A DNA stretch of 5,815 nt. Source: Bacteroidota bacterium (lineage in GTDB: Bacteria; Bacteroidota; Bacteroidia; Chitinophagales; Saprospiraceae). Shown piece by piece: positions 1-5,815 of this stretch. The translations under genes and the position numbers were made by a program. The stretch covers positions 1 through 5,815 of the forward strand of contig JAGWYI010000286.1 in NCBI GenBank assembly GCA_018969455.1. The letters are read 5' to 3'. Position 1 is the stretch's first letter; each line of letters starts with the position of its first letter. The notes beneath the pieces were generated by a model. It was not told where the DNA came from. It saw nothing but the letters and a program-made list of their open reading frames with translations, and ran no database searches.

Positions 1-1722
1 AGCCTGGTAGTTTTTGCTTTCTGCAAAAGCCGTTTTCAGGCGGCTGCGCCAGCCTGAGTCCTTGCCTCGGGGCCAAAATACAAAGGCGGCAAATGCCAGC
101 AAGGCACTGAATAGTCCCCAGTACGCATTAAACCAAAACAATCCCTTTCCATACGGTTGGTACCCGTAAAAATCAGACAAGATGTAGGAAGGCGTGCCGG
201 CAAACTCGAGCATGTTGCTTTCTATGTGCAGGGCGTTCCAAACAAAACTGTTGGCAATGGTGAAAATAATCACAATGAAAAAGCCCAGGTACATGTTTGG
301 AGACAAAGCCTGCACGAAAAATGCAAGGGCCAGCGTAAAGGCGAATCCCAGCAAATCCATCACCAGCATTTCACGCACATATACCCACAAGTCGAAATGA
401 TAAAAACCCATTGCGGATTGCGCCAAAATTCCGGCGCCCATCACCAGCAACTGCAATACGGCCATGATGCCTAAAATAGCCAGGTATTTGCCCAAATAGA
501 TAGTCCAATTTTGGGTGGGCAGGGCGTCGGTGATTTCATTTATTTTGTTAATCCGTTCTTTCCAAATCACAGCGCCGCTGAAATACACCATTATAATGAT
601 GGTAAACATGTAAAATGAGCCCCGAATGGCATTCACCATCGTGTAGGTGACGGGCAACTCATGGGTGCCGTAGCCCTGGTTGGCGTTGAACAAATTGGGT
701 ACGCAGTTGAGCAAACCCAAAATTGCAAGCAAAATAAACGCTGTACTTCGGATGATGCCCAGCCACTCGGTTTTGCTTTGCGACCACAGTTGTTGCATAA
801 CAACGCCTGTTCCCTTGCGTGGCGATACCCTGGGCAATACATCCAGTACCCGAATGGCACTAATCTGACTGCCTTCCTCCAAAATTGGACGCTTTTTTCG
901 GCTTGATTGTTTGCGTTCGGAAAACTGGAAAAGCCGTTGTCCAAACCAGAGCGCCATCAAACCCACAGACGTCCACAACAGGCGGTTGTAAAGCAAAAAG
1001 CCGGTAAAACCAATGGCGCGCGTGTTTTTTTCCTCAACCGTCCAGTATTTGGTGCTGATGTTGAACGCCCGAAACCCGAATGGGTCGAGCATCATCGACA
1101 AGGATTCGTTGTCGATGTCGCGCATGAGGTTGCCCGCCACGATGTAGCCTACAAGCAAAGCGGTTGCTGCCACAAACGAATACAGGGTGGAGCGCGTGTT
1201 GATGGCCACAGCGTACAAAATACCGCCCACAAACAACATATTGGGTAATACAAAAACCAAAAGCCCCATGAGATGGCCTTGTATTTCAAATGGTCCGAAC
1301 CGATTGGCATCCAGCCAGTTGAACATTGCGTTGGCGCCAGCGCCGGCCCACATGCCCAGGCTGACGCCCAGCATCGGAATGATCGCAACCAACAAAGCGC
1401 CCCAAAAATGACCGTAATAATAGGCGCTTTTGGAAACGGGTTTGGAAAAAATGAGTTGGCTCATGCCCCGCTCAAAGTCGCGTATTGCCGCCGTATTCAA
1501 AAACGCAGTGGTCAATAAAATGCTGAGCAAAGAAAATACACCGTACCAGTTTTGGGCCACAAAAGGGGCATTTTTTAATACGTTGCCGTAACTGCCGCCA
1601 ATGGTTACTTCGTCGGAAATGGTGCCAAAAAAGCACAGCAATCCGAATATAAACAAAAAGATCCAGGGCATGGGCGAGCGCAGCCAGGACCGGAGTTCGA
1701 ATGCAAAAAATGTTTTTAACAT
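1..1722 (-). CDS. ABC-2 type multispanning permease, C-terminal part beyond the left edge (partial)
   Basis: This is the inner-membrane permease partner of the adjacent ABC ATPase. Reading from ATG at 1722, all 574 codons to the window edge are open, so the gene is cut by the edge and not broken. An in-frame TAG lies five codons upstream, and this ATG is the only candidate start between them. Hydrophobic segments lie near residues 17-35, 58-77, 101-125, 150-172, 180-196, 244-262, 326-345, 360-388, 410-431, 451-472, 476-495 and 525-549. A basic, charged linker at about 268-292 divides two similar membrane halves. The stretch NTAAIRDFERGMSQLIFSKP, near residue 76, is typical of Bacteroidota ABC-2 permeases. 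Many such proteins known to me are about 1,200 residues with a C-terminal M1 aminopeptidase domain. The size already read and the absence of a stop fit this, but no peptidase motif (HExxH) is visible here. The substrate is unknown. Confidence 0.88.
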   Translation of the reverse strand, partial: MLKTFFAFELRSWLRSPMPWIFLFIFGLLCFFGTISDEVTIGGSYGNVLKNAPFVAQNWYGVFSLLSILLTTAFLNTAAIRDFERGMSQLIFSKPVSKSAYYYGHFWGALLVAIIPMLGVSLGMWAGAGANAMFNWLDANRFGPFEIQGHLMGLLVFVLPNMLFVGGILYAVAINTRSTLYSFVAATALLVGYIVAGNLMRDIDNESLSMMLDPFGFRAFNISTKYWTVEEKNTRAIGFTGFLLYNRLLWTSVGLMALWFGQRLFQFSERKQSSRKKRPILEEGSQISAIRVLDVLPRVSPRKGTGVVMQQLWSQSKTEWLGIIRSTAFILLAILGLLNCVPNLFNANQGYGTHELPVTYTMVNAIRGSFYMFTIIIMVYFSGAVIWKERINKINEITDALPTQNWTIYLGKYLAILGIMAVLQLLVMGAGILAQSAMGFYHFDLWVYVREMLVMDLLGFAFTLALAFFVQALSPNMYLGFFIVIIFTIANSFVWNALHIESNMLEFAGTPSYILSDFYGYQPYGKGLFWFNAYWGLFSALLAFAAFVFWPRGKDSGWRSRLKTAFAESKNYQA

Positions 1723-1763
1723 GGCCTTGTCAGACTAGTTTGAAGATGAGCAAATCCGATAGC

Positions 1764-2639
1764 CTAGGCTACGCCATTGATTTTGGCAAAAAATACTTCT
1801 TCCAGTCCGGCATTGGCTGGTTTGAAATTCTCGCCGGGATTTGTTTCGGAAAATACGTGAATCAGCGGTTTTCCGCCAACCAGCTTGCTGGAAATCAATC
1901 GATTGCCAAATTGTTCCAGTTGCAGTTCCATTTCCGATTTTTGAATGGATTTTTGCCAAACTTTGCCTTCCAGGGCGTGCATGGATGCGTCGGGCGCGCC
2001 CGCGTACAGCACGGCGCCATTGTGAATAATGGCCATGTTGGAACACAATTCTCTGACGTCTTCCACAATGTGTGTGCTCAAAATCACGATTACATTTTCT
2101 CCGATTTCAGACAGCAAATTGTAAAAACGGTTGCGTTCTCCTGGATCCAGTCCGGCCGTAGGCTCGTCCACAATAATCAGTTTCGGATCACCGAGCAAGG
2201 CCTGGGCGATGCCAAAACGCTGCCGCATACCGCCGGAATAGGAAGAAACCGCTTTTTTACGGTGATCCCACAGATTCACACGCTGCAACAGCGCCGCAAC
2301 CACTTCTTTACGCTGATTTGCCGGAATGCCTTTCAGAACGGCCAAATGGTCGAGCATTTCGACCGCACTGATGCGGGCATACACGCCGAATTCCTGGGGC
2401 AAATAGCCCAAAACGCGGCGAAGCCCTTCTTTGTCTTTCAAAATATCAATATCTCCCAGCATGGCGGTACCAGAATCGGCTTCCTGCAGGGTCGCGAGGG
2501 TGCGCATGAGCGTGCTTTTCCCGGCGCCATTGGGCCCCAGGAGTCCGAACATGCCGGTGCTGATTTCCAGCGAAACATTTTTGAGCGCCTGCACGCCGTT
2601 GGGATAGGTTTTAGATAAATTTTCAATTCGAAGTTCCAT
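1764..2639 (-). CDS. ABC transporter ATP-binding protein (ABC-2 exporter type)
   Basis: This 291-residue cytoplasmic ATPase should drive the permease encoded 41 bp downstream on the same strand. All nucleotide-binding motifs are intact: Walker A GPNGAGKST at residues 35-43, Q-loop Gln82 in GYLPQEFG, signature YSGGMRQR at 134-141, Walker B LIIVDEP at 154-160, D-loop GLDP at 163-166 and the switch His190 in STHIVED. About 70 residues after the nucleotide-binding domain form the short accessory tail usual in CcmA/NatA-like export ATPases. The length is normal for the family. The start ATG at 2639 directly precedes the conserved opening strand (ELRIENLSKTY), so an upstream start is unlikely. No strong Shine-Dalgarno is seen, as is normal in Bacteroidota. 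The two genes very probably form an operon. The transported substrate cannot be read from the sequence; the family includes exporters of drugs, lipids, sodium and peptides. Confidence 0.95.
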   Translation of the reverse strand: MELRIENLSKTYPNGVQALKNVSLEISTGMFGLLGPNGAGKSTLMRTLATLQEADSGTAMLGDIDILKDKEGLRRVLGYLPQEFGVYARISAVEMLDHLAVLKGIPANQRKEVVAALLQRVNLWDHRKKAVSSYSGGMRQRFGIAQALLGDPKLIIVDEPTAGLDPGERNRFYNLLSEIGENVIVILSTHIVEDVRELCSNMAIIHNGAVLYAGAPDASMHALEGKVWQKSIQKSEMELQLEQFGNRLISSKLVGGKPLIHVFSETNPGENFKPANAGLEEVFFAKINGVA

Positions 2640-2663
2640 AAGGTGGCTGTTGTCTGATTTTAT

Positions 2664-2675
2664 AATTGCGCAATT
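2664..2675. promoter_or_regulatory. 12-bp perfect palindrome in the ABC operon leader
   Basis: AATTGCGCAATT is a perfect 12-bp inverted repeat with no loop. It begins 25 bp before the ATPase start codon, probably inside the 5' untranslated leader. Its centre is 51 bp, about five DNA turns, from the centre of the larger palindrome at 2712-2729, but the two sequences are unrelated. It could be a repressor site. An AT-rich palindrome this short also arises by chance fairly often, so confidence is low. Confidence 0.3.
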
Positions 2676-2711
2676 TATTTAGCGCGTGCAAATTTTGTTG
2701 TCAAATTGACG

Positions 2712-2729
2712 CTTAATTCCGGAATTAAG
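2712..2729. promoter_or_regulatory. 18-bp perfect palindrome, candidate operator
   Basis: CTTAATTCCGGAATTAAG reads identically on both strands over 18 bp with no central spacer. The next outer pair (G/T) does not match. It lies 72 bp upstream of the ATPase start and 73 bp upstream of the -33 element of the comM promoter, in the middle of the divergent intergenic region. It is not followed by a T-run and has no loop, so it is a poor terminator and a better fit for a dimeric regulator site. The regulator is not in the window. The operator role is inferred from symmetry and position only. Confidence 0.45.
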
Positions 2730-2802
2730 TTACTTAGAATCGAGCAAAGTTTAAAAAAAAGGGACGAAAAGCCGTTTTCCGGGAATCCAAGGGTTTGAGG
2801 AC

Positions 2803-2833
2803 TTGCGGCCTATGTGTGGTAAACCTATCTTTG
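2803..2833 (+). promoter_or_regulatory. Bacteroidota-type promoter for comM
   Basis: TTG at 2803-2805 (-33) is followed by exactly 20 nt and then TATCTTTG at 2826-2833 (-7), a full match to TAnnTTTG. This is the known consensus and spacing for the primary sigma factor of Bacteroidota. Transcription would start around 2838-2842, leaving a leader of roughly 35-40 nt before the comM ATG at 2877. Confidence 0.68.
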
Positions 2834-2843
2834 CGCCAATCAA

Positions 2844-2876
2844 TTTTTTAATCTTTTTTCTAATCTTTTTTTAATC
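2844..2876 (+). repeat. Three tandem T6-7(C)(T)AATC units forming the comM leader
   Basis: Three successive near-repeats occupy the untranslated leader: TTTTTTAATC (2844-2853), TTTTTTCTAATC (2854-2865) and TTTTTTTAATC (2866-2876). The last abuts the ATG directly. There is no purine-rich Shine-Dalgarno, so the leader mRNA is almost entirely U with UAAUC punctuation. It may serve as an unstructured ribosome or S1-like binding leader, or may be a simple slippage-prone repeat whose length varies between strains. Confidence 0.6.
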
Positions 2877-4439
2877 ATGCTCGTAAAAACCTTTGCCGGC
2901 GCAGTGCACGGCGTTGATGCCCAAGTCATCACCATTGAAATCAATACCGGCGGCGCCATTGATGTCAATTCCGACAAACCCGCCGTTTTTATCGTCGGTT
3001 TGCCCGACAGCGCGGTACGCGAAAGCCTTTTTCGCATCGAAGCCGCCCTCAAAAACTCTTACATTCGGCCCAATCGGGTAAAAACCATCATCAACCTCGC
3101 ACCCGCCAACGTGCGCAAGGAGGGTTCTGCGTTTGATTTGCCCATCGCCGTGGGCATGCTTGCTGCCACCGGCGTCATTCCGGACCAAAATCTGAACCAG
3201 TATTTCATCATGGGCGAGTTGTCGCTCGACGGTTCGCTTCGACCCATCAAAGGCGCGCTGCCCATTGCCATTCAAGCCCGGAAACAGCAGTTTAAAGGCA
3301 TCATTCTGCCCAAACTCAATGCGCGGGAAGCCGCTATCGTCAACGATCTGGAAGTGTATGGTGTTGAAAATCTGCGCGAAGCACTGGATGTACTGGCTGG
3401 CGATTCGGTGCTTGAACCCACCGTGGTGAATACCCGTGATGAGTTTGGCTCCAACCTCAACAATTACGATCTTGATTTTGCCGATGTGCGCGGCCAGGAA
3501 AACATCAAACGCGCCCTCGAACTGGCCGCTGCAGGCGGACACAACGTGATTCTGATCGGTCCGCCCGGCGCCGGAAAAACCATGCTCGCGCGGCGTTTAC
3601 CCACCATTTTGCCGCCACTTACCCTGAATGAAGCCCTGGAAACCACCAAAATCCATTCCGTTGCCGGAATCTTGGGCAAAGATTCGGCACTGGTAACCAC
3701 GCGGCCGTTTCGCGCTCCGCACCATACCATCAGCGATGTCGCCTTGGTGGGCGGCGGCTCCGATCCCATGCCCGGGGAAATATCGGTGGCCCACAACGGC
3801 GTTTTGTTTCTCGACGAATTGCCCGAATTTAAACGGACAGTGCTGGAAGTGATGCGCCAACCCATGGAAGAGCGGCGCGTAACCATCAGCCGGGCCAAAT
3901 CGAGCGTGGAATATCCCGCAAGTTTTATGCTCATCGCCTCCATGAACCCTTGCCCCTGCGGGTTTTACAACCATCCCAGCAAAGATTGCGTGTGCGGCGC
4001 CGGTGAAGTGAAACGCTATGTTGCCAAGATTTCCGGCCCTTTGCTCGACCGGATCGACCTGCACGTGGAGGTTACGCCGGTGAGTTATGACGAACTCAGC
4101 CGGCAAGACCGGCCTAAATTGGCAAGCACGGAAATCCGGGAGCGGGTGCTGGCGGCGCGGTTGATTCAGGAAGCGCGGTTTAAAGACGTGCGGGATGTGT
4201 ATTGCAACGCCCAAATGCCCGGAAGCCTGGTGCGCGAGGTGTGCCGGCTTGATCCCGCCGGGATTACGCTGTTGAAAACGGCGATGGAACGGCTTCAACT
4301 TTCCGCGCGGGCGTATGACCGAATTTTGAAGGTGGCACGCACGGCAGCTGATCTTGCAGGCAGTGCCGATATCCGGATTGAGGATTTGGCGGAAGCGATT
4401 CATTACCGGAGCCTGGATAGAGAAGGATGGGCGGGGTAG
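2877..4439 (+). CDS. comM: YifB/ComM family Mg-chelatase-like AAA+ ATPase
   Basis: This complete 520-residue AAA+ protein has three family domains in order: an N-terminal ChlI-like (Lon-protease-fold) domain at about residues 20-145, the Mg-chelatase-type AAA+ core at about 195-400, and a C-terminal helical domain at about 410-505. Visible motifs are Walker A GPPGAGKT (228-235), Walker B VLFLDE (309-314), sensor-1 region SMNPCPCG near Asn357, and an arginine in LLDRIDLH (Arg392). Cysteines 359, 361, 371 and 373 form the C-x-C ... C-x-C cluster commonly seen after sensor 1 in this family. In proteobacteria ComM is a hexameric branch-migration helicase that helps integrate incoming DNA during natural transformation. 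The role in Bacteroidota is less established, and no competence genes are nearby. The opening MLVKTFAGAVHGVDA and ending YRSLDREGWAG are typical of Bacteroidota homologues, so both ends look native. It appears monocistronic, from the promoter at 2803-2833. Confidence 0.95.
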   Translation: MLVKTFAGAVHGVDAQVITIEINTGGAIDVNSDKPAVFIVGLPDSAVRESLFRIEAALKNSYIRPNRVKTIINLAPANVRKEGSAFDLPIAVGMLAATGVIPDQNLNQYFIMGELSLDGSLRPIKGALPIAIQARKQQFKGIILPKLNAREAAIVNDLEVYGVENLREALDVLAGDSVLEPTVVNTRDEFGSNLNNYDLDFADVRGQENIKRALELAAAGGHNVILIGPPGAGKTMLARRLPTILPPLTLNEALETTKIHSVAGILGKDSALVTTRPFRAPHHTISDVALVGGGSDPMPGEISVAHNGVLFLDELPEFKRTVLEVMRQPMEERRVTISRAKSSVEYPASFMLIASMNPCPCGFYNHPSKDCVCGAGEVKRYVAKISGPLLDRIDLHVEVTPVSYDELSRQDRPKLASTEIRERVLAARLIQEARFKDVRDVYCNAQMPGSLVREVCRLDPAGITLLKTAMERLQLSARAYDRILKVARTAADLAGSADIRIEDLAEAIHYRSLDREGWAG

Positions 4440-4442
4440 AGA

Positions 4443-4551
4443 TTTTTGATTTCCGATTTCCGATTTTCGATTTCCGATTTCCGATTGGATTTGGGATTTC
4501 CGATTTGTTCGATTTCCGATTTCCGATTGGATTTAAGATTTTCGATTTTGG
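4443..4551 (+). repeat. Left terminal inverted repeat, GATTTCC heptamer array
   Basis: It contains seven exact GATTTCC units (starting at 4448, 4455, 4469, 4476, 4495, 4511 and 4518), with GATTTTC variants at 4462 and 4537 and longer spacers GATTGGATTTGG, GATTTGTTC and GATTGGATTTAA. A higher-order direct repeat of 27 bp (4466-4492 and 4508-4534) recurs with a 42-bp period. Positions 4495-4531 are the perfect reverse complement of 5022-5058. The array has no stop codon in the frame of the downstream gene. It starts 3 nt after the comM stop, so comM transcripts may run into it. Confidence 0.92.
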
Positions 4552-4585
4552 GAAGAAAATTAGCATTTTTTTAAATGTAACAACA

Positions 4586-4972
4586 ATGAACGCTTTTGAA
4601 CTTGAGACACGCCTAATTGACTTTGCTTGTCGAGTTATGGAAATGGCTGAAAAACTGCCCGAAACTTACGGTGCAAGGCATCTTGCATCACAAATTATTC
4701 GGTCTGCCACATCACCTGCATTAAATTATGGAGAGGTACAGGCTGCAGAATCCAGGGATGATTTTATTCATAAAATGAAAATATGCCAAAAGGAGCTACG
4801 CGAAACCATTGTCTGTCTAAAAATAATCGAAAAACGCGGCTGGTTTTCAAATGGCAAATTGAATGCATTAATTCATGAAAATGATGAATTAATTGCAATT
4901 TTTGTAGCCAGCAACAAAACGGTAAGCGTCCATAAGTCAAGTCAAACTAAAGTACCAAATCGGAAATCTTAA
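4586..4972 (+). CDS. Four-helix-bundle protein (23S rRNA intervening-sequence protein / bAvd-like family)
   Basis: This 128-residue protein is predicted to be nearly all helical. Approximate helices are at residues 2-24, 29-58, 60-88 and 92-115, matching the four-helix-bundle family (Pfam PF05635). Family hallmarks are IIRSATSPALNYGEVQAAES in the second helix, followed by DFIHKMKICQKELRET and, near the end, NDELIAIFVASNKTV. Known relatives form pentameric rings. They include proteins encoded by 23S rRNA intervening sequences and the accessory protein bAvd of diversity-generating retroelements; the function of the stand-alone members is unknown. The start at 4586 was chosen because family homology begins there. 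The frame stays open upstream to an ATG at 4427, which would add 53 low-complexity residues (FDFRFPI repeats) encoded by the left array. The last residues (about PNRKS) and the stop are encoded by the right arm. No reverse transcriptase or target gene is nearby, so a retroelement role is not supported. Confidence 0.85.
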   Translation: MNAFELETRLIDFACRVMEMAEKLPETYGARHLASQIIRSATSPALNYGEVQAAESRDDFIHKMKICQKELRETIVCLKIIEKRGWFSNGKLNALIHENDELIAIFVASNKTVSVHKSSQTKVPNRKS

Positions 4973-5063
4973 ATCCAATCGGAAATCGGAAATCATGTAA
5001 TCGGATATCGGAAATCAAAACTCCAATCGGAAATCGGAAATCGAACAAATCGGAAATCAAAAA
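4955..5063 (-). repeat. Right terminal inverted repeat, GGAAATC heptamer array
   Basis: It contains seven exact GGAAATC units (starting at 4962, 4981, 4988, 5010, 5029, 5036 and 5052) and one GGATATC variant at 5003, the reverse complement of the left arm's unit. Spacers TTAAATCCAATC, ATGTAATC, AAAACTCCAATC and GAACAAATC separate them. CCAATC landmarks at 4975 and 5023 are 48 bp apart, against 42 bp between the matching landmarks of the left arm, so the arms have diverged by small indels while keeping the same unit count. The gene's TAA stop (4970-4972) falls in the first spacer. Confidence 0.92.
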
Positions 5064-5149
5064 GTGCCAGTTGGTTGCTCGACACTTTCTGATGGATTTT
5101 GTTCTGTAATAAACAACGGAAAAAAGATTGGCAAATAGCAGTCAGTTGC

Positions 5150-5815
5150 TTACCCTTCTTTCAAACTCGCCATATCAATGACAAAACGATATTTCACCTC
5201 ACTTTTTAACATTCTTTCATAGGCTTCATTGATATCCTGAATTCTGATTACTTCAATGTCTGAAACAATGTTGTGCTTCCCGCAAAAATCCAGCATTTCC
5301 TGGGTTTCGGCGATGCCACCAATTACCGAGCCCGCAACCGATTTTCTTCCTAAAATCATGGGCACCGTGTTTAAATAAGGATCCAGCCCGCCTAAGTACC
5401 CCACAATTACCAAGGTGCCGCTAATCGATAAGGTTGATACATACGGATTGATGTCATGGATAGTGGGCACCGTATCAATGATTAAATCAAATTTTCCCTG
5501 AACCGATTTCATTTGGTCGGCATCGGTTGAAAGGACAACTGCATCGGCTCCAAGATTTAATGCATCCTGTATTTTTCCCGGAGTTCTGGAAAACAAGGTA
5601 ACCGATGCGCCCAGGCCTTTGGCCAGTTTGATTGCCATGTGTCCCAAACCGCCCAATCCCACAACGGCCACCCGGGTACCTGCAGTCACATTCCAGTGTT
5701 TCAAGGGCGACCAGGTGGTAATACCTGCACAAAGGAGGGGAGCGGCGGCGGCAGGAGCCAGATTTTCAGGAATGTGCAACACAAACTCCTGACGTACAAT
5801 CACCTTTTCGGAATA
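5150..5815 (-). CDS. Zinc-type, NAD(P)-dependent alcohol dehydrogenase (MDR superfamily, CAD/YahK-like), N-terminus beyond the right edge
   Basis: The visible 221 residues are the C-terminal portion of a protein that is usually about 350 residues. The frame is open through the right edge (first visible residues YSEKVIVRQEFVLHIPE), so the GTG at 5803 is an internal valine and not a start. The Rossmann motif GLGGLGH is at visible residues 53-59, preceded by the family's CAGITTWSPLKHW (29-41), where the cysteine and PL are typical of the cinnamyl-alcohol-dehydrogenase branch. After the second strand of the fold the sequence is FSRTPGK; serine and arginine there suggest NADP(H) over NAD(H), as in YahK-like aldehyde reductases. 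The catalytic zinc cysteine and histidine region lies outside the window. The likely reaction is reversible alcohol/aldehyde conversion in the cytoplasm with broad substrates. The gene converges on comM, with 86 bp between its stop and the repeat element. Confidence 0.92.
   Translation of the reverse strand, partial: YSEKVIVRQEFVLHIPENLAPAAAAPLLCAGITTWSPLKHWNVTAGTRVAVVGLGGLGHMAIKLAKGLGASVTLFSRTPGKIQDALNLGADAVVLSTDADQMKSVQGKFDLIIDTVPTIHDINPYVSTLSISGTLVIVGYLGGLDPYLNTVPMILGRKSVAGSVIGGIAETQEMLDFCGKHNIVSDIEVIRIQDINEAYERMLKSEVKYRFVIDMASLKEG

Larger units (their letters stand above)
4443..5063 (+). mobile_element. Small element: four-helix-bundle gene inside heptamer-built terminal inverted repeats
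   Basis: Inverted arms at 4443-4551 and 4955-5063 enclose a 403-nt interior carrying one gene (4586-4972). The outermost 12 bases, TTTTTGATTTCC, match exactly at both ends and define the borders. The arms stay collinear inward with a few short indels, down to the inner edge GATTTTGG versus CCAAATC. The unit lies 3 nt after the comM stop and 86 bp before the convergent dehydrogenase stop, so it disrupts no gene. No target-site duplication is evident: flanks are tagaga on the left and gtgcca on the right. It is visibly more AT-rich than comM. No transposase or reverse transcriptase is present. Four-helix-bundle genes of this family are known from 23S rRNA intervening sequences, which also place the ORF in the loop of a long stem. 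Mobility here is inferred. Confidence 0.6.

Noticed and set aside
1701..2618. Plus-strand 305-residue open frame opposite the ABC ATPase
   Set aside because: It is the antisense shadow of a gene with all ABC ATPase motifs intact. The peptide has no family features.
2674..2705. Minus-strand promoter TTTG-N20-TAAATAAA for the ABC operon
   Set aside because: Position and spacing fit, but the -7 box matches TAnnTTTG at only three of six fixed positions. A real promoter must exist nearby, but I cannot point to it with confidence.
2871..3542. Minus-strand 223-residue open frame opposite comM
   Set aside because: It lies fully antisense to a clearly conserved AAA+ gene and has no recognisable domain. 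High-GC codon structure explains it.
4264..4566. Minus-strand 100-residue open frame rich in GNRKS repeats
   Set aside because: It is antisense to the comM 3' end and the left array. Its low-complexity peptide is just the heptamer read on the other strand.
4538..4572. Intrinsic terminator for comM (ATTTTC/GAAAAT stem with a later T7 run)
   Set aside because: The stem has one G-C pair and the T-run starts 5 nt after it. It would also compete with the array stem.
4586..4972. bAvd component of a diversity-generating retroelement
   Set aside because: No reverse transcriptase, template repeat or variable-repeat target gene is seen in the window. Only fold-family similarity supports it.
4441..5060. 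CRISPR array
   Set aside because: The repeats are 7 bp, mostly contiguous, in opposite orientation on the two sides, with no unique spacers of regular length and no cas genes.
5061..5088. Terminator hairpin AAAGTG / CACTTT after the right arm
   Set aside because: The stem is only 6 bp, mostly AT, with a 16-nt loop and no T-run on either strand.

Overview
The window looks like a chromosomal segment of a Bacteroidota bacterium, possibly Saprospiria- or Chitinophagia-like. Three things point there. A promoter of the form TTG-N20-TATCTTTG fits the Bacteroidota consensus (TTG/TAnnTTTG). The coding starts lack convincing Shine-Dalgarno sequences. The protein set is also typical: a large ABC-2 permease of the kind often fused to an M1 aminopeptidase, a YifB/ComM AAA+ ATPase and a stand-alone four-helix-bundle protein. 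The phylum call is an inference from these traits; no rRNA is present.

Layout. On the minus strand, positions 2639 down to 1 carry a two-gene ABC export unit: an ATPase (2639-1764) and then, after 41 bp, a large membrane permease (from 1722) that runs off the left edge still open. A 237-bp divergent intergenic region (2640-2876) holds two perfect palindromes near the ABC genes, a good promoter for the rightward gene, and a T-rich leader made of three near-repeats. On the plus strand, 2877-4439 is a complete comM/yifB gene. On the minus strand, 5815 down to 5150 is the C-terminal 221 residues of a zinc-type alcohol dehydrogenase whose start lies beyond the right edge.

The most interesting part is between the convergent comM and alcohol dehydrogenase genes. 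It is a compact unit of about 621 bp (4443-5063). Two inverted arms of about 109 bp each are built from the heptamer GATTTCC / GGAAATC, with seven exact copies in each arm. They enclose one small gene (4586-4972) for a four-helix-bundle protein of the 23S rRNA intervening-sequence / bAvd type. The arms share a perfect 37-bp inverted match, and the right arm supplies the last codons and the stop codon of the gene. The whole resembles a 23S rRNA intervening sequence (ORF in the loop of a long stem), but it sits between protein genes, 3 nt after the comM stop. It is more AT-rich than comM and looks like an autonomous or semi-autonomous small mobile element.

The ABC pair should work together as one exporter. 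The comM, dehydrogenase and repeat-flanked genes show no evident functional link to it or to each other.
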